DNA from: JAPOKJ01 sp043767985
GTDB taxonomy: Bacteria > Pseudomonadota > Gammaproteobacteria > Burkholderiales > Burkholderiaceae_E
Assembly (NCBI GenBank): GCA_043767985.1
Contig: JAYVKZ010000497.1
Span: 1-11,027, forward strand
DNA: 11,027 nucleotides
Direction of reading: 5' to 3'
Both the position numbers and the translations under genes were made by a program. The notes beneath the pieces were generated by a model. It saw only the letters and a program-made list of their open reading frames with translations, was not told the DNA's origin and ran no database searches. Shown here one piece after another: positions 8,575 through 11,027 of the stretch (within the stretch, counting starts at the first letter, position 1; each line of letters opens with the position of its first letter).

Positions 8575-9075
8575 CTAGGCTTGATCAGAAATTTGCCAAT
8601 TAAAGCTAGACGCGCCACCTCCTGCTCCGCCGTGGCTACCCTGTGCTCGGTAATCCACCGTCACCTCTTCAAAGACCAAAGATCCTCGTACCACGGGAAT
8701 GATTTCCGATGGCGAGTGGCTGATGGCGAGGCTCACTAGGCCAGCTTTCTTCAAATTGATACTCATATAGTTGTGGGCTTTCGCATTGGCCCCTGCACCA
8801 CCCGCCCGGCGCATTTCAAGCGTGGCCGTCTTGATGACGTCATTGGTGACCAATACCGACAGCATGGCCGGGTAGGACGAATCGACCAGGCAGGAGAAAT
8901 CAATACTTCGTGCCTGAGTCTTTCCCGTCCGGTTAAAGCCAACGGTCGGCGCTTGCAGCCCCCACGTCCAAGATGAGATCACGATGTAGGTCAGGAAGTC
9001 CGGATCACTGGACTCCCCTTTGATCGCGCCAGCACGGCTTGCCACGAGCTTCAGAAAACAATCGCCTTGTGCCAT
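8575..9075 (-). CDS. divergent second Hcp-family protein
   Basis: An Hcp-like protein of 166 residues, much diverged from the hcp product just upstream but collinear with it. Shared blocks: CFLKL (6-10) and IKGES (18-22) as in YFLKI/IDGES; SSWTWG (34-39) as in QSWSWG; IDF (58-60); IKTATLEMRRAG (81-92) as in IKKAKLTCRKAG; and VFEEVTVDY (134-142) as in SFNYTKIEYEY. Differences: an insertion VASRAG (11-16) between the FLKL and GES blocks, loss of the Gly-rich loop that follows SWSWG in Hcp, and a new Gly-rich tail GSHGGAGGGASSFNW (146-160). The ATG at 9075 is chosen over the TTG at 9090 because GAGAG lies 8 bases before it and MAQGDCFLKL aligns with the Hcp N terminus. Role unknown: mixed tube rings, tube tip or base adaptor, or a cargo-binding Hcp are all possible. 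Confidence 0.85.
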   Translation of the reverse strand: MAQGDCFLKLVASRAGAIKGESSDPDFLTYIVISSWTWGLQAPTVGFNRTGKTQARSIDFSCLVDSSYPAMLSVLVTNDVIKTATLEMRRAGGAGANAKAHNYMSINLKKAGLVSLAISHSPSEIIPVVRGSLVFEEVTVDYRAQGSHGGAGGGASSFNWQISDQA

Positions 9076-9083
9076 GTCAATAA

Positions 9084-9088
9084 CTCTC
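9084..9088 (-). promoter_or_regulatory. ribosome-binding site deciding the hcp-like start
   Basis: GAGAG on the minus strand, 8 bases before the ATG at 9075. A start at the TTG of 9090 would place this motif inside the coding region and leave no Shine-Dalgarno, so the ATG is preferred. Confidence 0.6.
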
Positions 9089-9127
9089 AATCAGCAAACG
9101 GACGGGCAAAATAAGCACCAAGATTTC

Positions 9128-9616
9128 CTAGACCTTCTTATTCAGCTTAATGTCGTATCCCACTTTGACACCAGCATCGAGCGTTCCATCGGCCTTTTGC
9201 GGCTTGTACTCATATTCAATCTTGGTGTAATTGAAACTTACCTGATCCATGGGAAGAACACTGGAACCCGCCGAACCACCGGTTTGAAAGCTACTGATCA
9301 ACAAATCGGAAAATTCGATCACCAGATACTCTTGTTGCTCCTTACCTGCTTTGCGGCAAGTTAACTTGGCTTTCTTGATGTGTTCGCCGGTTGCGCAAGC
9401 TAAAAGCAATTTCGGTGAAGCCTTGGAAGCGTTCACTGTGAAGTGGAAATCTTGCATCGCAACCTTGCCAGCACCACCGCCGCCGCCAGCGCCATGAGAG
9501 CCTGCATTACTTTCGCCCCAGCTCCAACTCTGCACCTCAATTTCTTTGGCGTGCTTGTGATCGAGGGACTCGCCATCAATGCCATCAATCTTTAAGAAAT
9601 AGTCTACTGCTGCCAT
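9128..9616 (-). CDS. hcp: Hcp/TssD, T6SS inner-tube protein
   Basis: Hcp forms hexameric rings that stack into the tube expelled by the sheath; rings also bind and stabilise small effectors in their lumen. The protein has 162 residues, the same as typical Hcp1. Family hallmarks: YFLKIDGIDGES (6-17), HAKEIEVQSWSWGESNAGS (22-40), the Gly-rich loop GAGGGGGAGKV (42-52), DFHFT (56-60), SPKLLLACATGEH (67-79), KAKLTCRKAG (82-91), EYLVIEFSDLLISS (96-109) and YEYKPQKADGT (135-145). It resembles P. aeruginosa Hcp1 strongly, including the PQKADG segment. No signal peptide, as expected for cytoplasmic tube assembly. The ATG at 9616 has a near-ideal AGGAG 8 bases upstream, the best ribosome-binding site of the window, in keeping with the high amount of Hcp needed. 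A structured 179-bp leader separates it from tssC. Confidence 0.98.
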   Translation of the reverse strand: MAAVDYFLKIDGIDGESLDHKHAKEIEVQSWSWGESNAGSHGAGGGGGAGKVAMQDFHFTVNASKASPKLLLACATGEHIKKAKLTCRKAGKEQQEYLVIEFSDLLISSFQTGGSAGSSVLPMDQVSFNYTKIEYEYKPQKADGTLDAGVKVGYDIKLNKKV

Positions 9617-9621
9617 GATCT

Positions 9622-9635
9622 TTACTCCTAGGTAA
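9622..9635 (-). promoter_or_regulatory. hcp ribosome-binding site in the loop of a small hairpin
   Basis: The minus strand reads TTAC-CTAGGA-GTAA: a 4-bp stem with a six-base loop holding the GGA of the hcp Shine-Dalgarno (AGGAG at 9625-9629). A GGA in a hexaloop overlapping the ribosome-binding site is the layout favoured by RsmA/CsrA proteins. The ribosome-binding site itself is certain; the RsmA/CsrA role is a guess, as the stem is short and A/T rich. Confidence 0.45.
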
Positions 9636-9665
9636 TGAATGAGTCGTCAATTGAATAAGTCGTCA
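9634..9665 (-). repeat. 16-bp tandem direct repeat in hcp leader
   Basis: Two adjacent 16-bp units on the minus strand, TGACGACTTATTCAAT (9650-9665) then TGACGACTCATTCATT (9634-9649), identical at 14 of 16 positions. A weaker third start, TGACAGCTTAAAAC, lies directly upstream at 9666-9679. One helical-turn-and-a-half spacing could suit a DNA-binding protein, but a simple local duplication is equally possible. Confidence 0.6.
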
Positions 9666-9673
9666 GTTTTAAG

Positions 9674-9708
9674 CTGTCAGGCAAATTTGTTTTAAATTCG
9701 CTCGACAG
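9674..9708 (-). other. 35-nt stem-loop in the tssC-hcp leader
   Basis: On the minus strand CTGTCGAGCGAATTT pairs with AAATTTGCCTGACAG across a 5-base loop AAAAC. Of 15 stem positions, 12 are Watson-Crick pairs, two are G-U and one is an A/C mismatch. The bases after the stem (CTTAAAAC) are not a U tract, so it does not look like an intrinsic terminator. Its place, 58 bases upstream of the hcp start codon, suggests an mRNA processing or stabilising element that lets hcp be made in excess over tssC. Confidence 0.6.
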
Positions 9709-9752
9709 AAATAAGTATCCGCCAATGATCAGCGAATTGCACTACTCCTTAA

Positions 9753-9795
9753 GTACTAGCAACACTTTCGTACTAGGAACAATGCGCAACACTTT
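9753..9795 (-). repeat. paired direct repeats just after tssC stop
   Basis: AAAGTGTTGC occurs perfectly twice on the minus strand (9786-9795 and 9759-9768), and CTAGTAC also occurs twice (9770-9776 and 9753-9759), in alternating order. The first copy begins immediately after the tssC stop codon. The pattern looks like a diverged tandem duplication of about 17-27 bp. Confidence 0.5.
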
Positions 9796-11027
9796 TTACT
9801 TCGTAGGTATCTTGGAAACAAGTCGCAATGATGCGGTTAATCCCTCTAGCTGGTAATGCGGCATCAGTCGAAACACCGAAGTGTAGTAGCCCGGATTGCC
9901 TTCTACTTCTTCCACAGTGACCTGAGCGCCCGCCAGCGGTCGTTTTGCCTTCACTTCATCAGAGGAAATGGATGGATCGCCGTCCACATAGTTCAAGATC
10001 CAGTCGTTAAGCCAGCGCTGCATATCGTCACGACCCTTGAAGGAGCCGACCTTGTCCCTGGCGATAGATTTAAGGTAGTGCGCGAAGCGACAAATCGCAA
10101 ACATATAGGGAAGACGGGCACCAAGGTTGGCGTTGGCCGAGGCATCAGGGTCGTCGTACTCGGCTGGCTTATGCATCGATTGCGCGCCGATAAAGGCAGC
10201 CATATCCGAATTCTTCTTGTGTAACAAAGGCATGAGGCCATTCTTGGCTAACTCAGCCTCACGGCGATCCGAAATCGCAATTTCAGTGGGGCATTTCATA
10301 TCAACGCCGCCATCGTCGGTAGGGAAAGTATGTACCGGCAAATTAGGCACCATGCCACCAGATTCGATACCGCGAATCTGCGAGCACCAACCGTACTGCT
10401 TGAAGGACTGAGTGATATTGGTCGCCATGGCGTAAGCCGCATTCGCCCACGTGTAGCGTGAATGATCGCCCTGAGCTGTGTCCTCTTCGAAGTCGAACTC
10501 TTCCACCGGATCGCTCTTCGAACCATACGGTTGGCGCGACAAAAAGCGGGGCATTGCCAGGCCAATGTATTGCGCCTCGTCACTCTCTCTAAACGAGCGC
10601 CAGGCAGCATACTCAGGAGTCGTCGTGAGCTTCGTCAAATCGCGTGGATTGGAGAGCTCTTGCCAAGAATCCATCTGGAAAATGGTCGGTGAGGCCGCCG
10701 CAATCACCGGGCAATGCGCTGCCGCAGCGATTTTGCCAAGCTCGCCTAGTAGCTCGACATCTTGCGGCGATTGGTCGAAATAATAATCGCCCACCAGGGA
10801 GCCGAACGGCTCGCCACCATATTGGCCGTAGCCCGCTTCATACACTTGCTTGAAGATCGGGCTTTGATCCCAATTAGTTCCTTTAAAGCGCTTGAGCGTT
10901 CTGTGAAGATCGGTCTTGGAAACATTGAACACTTTAATTTTTAGCTGCTCATCGGTTTCGGTGTTATTCACGAGGTGATGCAAGCCACGCCACGCGCCTT
11001 CAAGTTTCTGAAAGTCCTCATGATGAA
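9796..11027 (-). CDS. tssC: TssC (VipB/HsiC) sheath large subunit, 5' end cut by window edge
   Basis: TssC pairs with TssB to build the contractile sheath around the Hcp tube. The frame is open to the right edge: 409 complete codons are visible before the stop at 9796. Full-length TssC has about 490-500 residues, so roughly 85-90 N-terminal residues lie outside, including the helix that ClpV grips in studied homologues. Visible family blocks, counted from the first whole codon: FQKLEGAWRGLHHLV (5-19), NTETDEQLKIKVFNVSK (21-37), GTNWDQSPIFKQVYE (48-62), GGEPFGSLVGDYYF (69-82), DQSPQDVELL (83-92), then the C-terminal half with LPVHTFPTDDG, CPTEIAISDRREAELAKNG and RLPYMFAICRFAHYLK. The C terminus LEGLTASLRLVSKIPTK is also typical. 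Any start codon proposed within the window would be internal. tssB is expected immediately to the right. Confidence 0.97.
   Translation of the reverse strand, partial: HHEDFQKLEGAWRGLHHLVNNTETDEQLKIKVFNVSKTDLHRTLKRFKGTNWDQSPIFKQVYEAGYGQYGGEPFGSLVGDYYFDQSPQDVELLGELGKIAAAAHCPVIAAASPTIFQMDSWQELSNPRDLTKLTTTPEYAAWRSFRESDEAQYIGLAMPRFLSRQPYGSKSDPVEEFDFEEDTAQGDHSRYTWANAAYAMATNITQSFKQYGWCSQIRGIESGGMVPNLPVHTFPTDDGGVDMKCPTEIAISDRREAELAKNGLMPLLHKKNSDMAAFIGAQSMHKPAEYDDPDASANANLGARLPYMFAICRFAHYLKSIARDKVGSFKGRDDMQRWLNDWILNYVDGDPSISSDEVKAKRPLAGAQVTVEEVEGNPGYYTSVFRLMPHYQLEGLTASLRLVSKIPTK

Larger units (their letters stand above)
9617..9795 (-). other. tssC-hcp intergenic leader region
   Basis: This 179-bp region is the largest gap in the window and is A/T richer than the genes around it. 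It holds, in transcription order, paired direct repeats, a second AGGAG motif (complement at 9745-9749, in a possible TACT/AGTA hairpin at 9743-9755), the 35-nt stem-loop, the 16-bp tandem repeat and the hcp ribosome-binding site. I found no convincing sigma-70 or sigma-54 promoter. It most likely is a structured intercistronic leader that sets hcp expression. Confidence 0.6.

Noticed and set aside
9076..9090. Longer start (TTG at 9090) for the hcp-like gene
   Set aside because: The five extra residues do not align with Hcp, the codon is TTG and it has no Shine-Dalgarno, whereas the ATG at 9075 has GAGAG 8 bases upstream.
9700..9735. Possible sigma-54 promoter (TTGGC element) in the hcp leader
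   Set aside because: The GG element is present, but the GC expected about 10 bases downstream is missing.
10981..10983. TTG at 10983 as the tssC start codon
   Set aside because: Conserved TssC sequence (FQKLEGAWRGL) continues upstream to the window edge in the same frame, so this is internal.

Overview
The window holds most of the structural half of a type VI secretion system (T6SS) locus, the contractile phage-tail-like machine that injects toxins into neighbouring cells. All nine genes lie on the minus strand, so transcription runs from the high coordinates to the low ones. Overall base composition is moderate, roughly half G+C by eye. The T6SS proteins are of the classical proteobacterial type (T6SS-i), so the source is most likely a Pseudomonadota member, probably beta or gamma. 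I cannot name a genus from the sequence.

Layout in transcription order: tssC (sheath large subunit, 5' end cut by the right window edge), a 179-bp leader, hcp (inner tube), a second divergent hcp-like gene, tagJ (impE/sciE-type accessory protein), tssE, tssF, tssG (three baseplate proteins), clpV/tssH (sheath-recycling ATPase), and vgrG (spike, 3' end cut by the left window edge). Apart from the extra hcp-like gene this is the order hsiC1-hcp1-hsiE1-hsiF1-hsiG1-hsiH1-clpV1-vgrG1 known from the Pseudomonas aeruginosa HSI-I locus. The short gaps (23 to 99 bp), one 37-bp overlap (tssF/tssG) and absence of any convincing terminator suggest one operon.

How the parts fit: TssC with TssB (outside the window) forms the contractile sheath around a tube of stacked Hcp rings. 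VgrG caps the tube. TssE, TssF and TssG are baseplate subunits on which tube and sheath assemble. ClpV disassembles the contracted sheath, and TagJ is an accessory protein linked to sheath and ClpV in this T6SS class.

The parts that go beyond a routine T6SS locus are the second, strongly diverged Hcp-family gene placed directly after hcp, and the tssC-hcp leader. That leader contains a long stem-loop, a 16-bp tandem repeat, another set of direct repeats, and a small hairpin that presents the hcp Shine-Dalgarno GGA in its loop, as an RsmA/CsrA site would. There are no RNA genes, insertion sequences, CRISPR arrays or gene-free stretches over 300 bases in the window.
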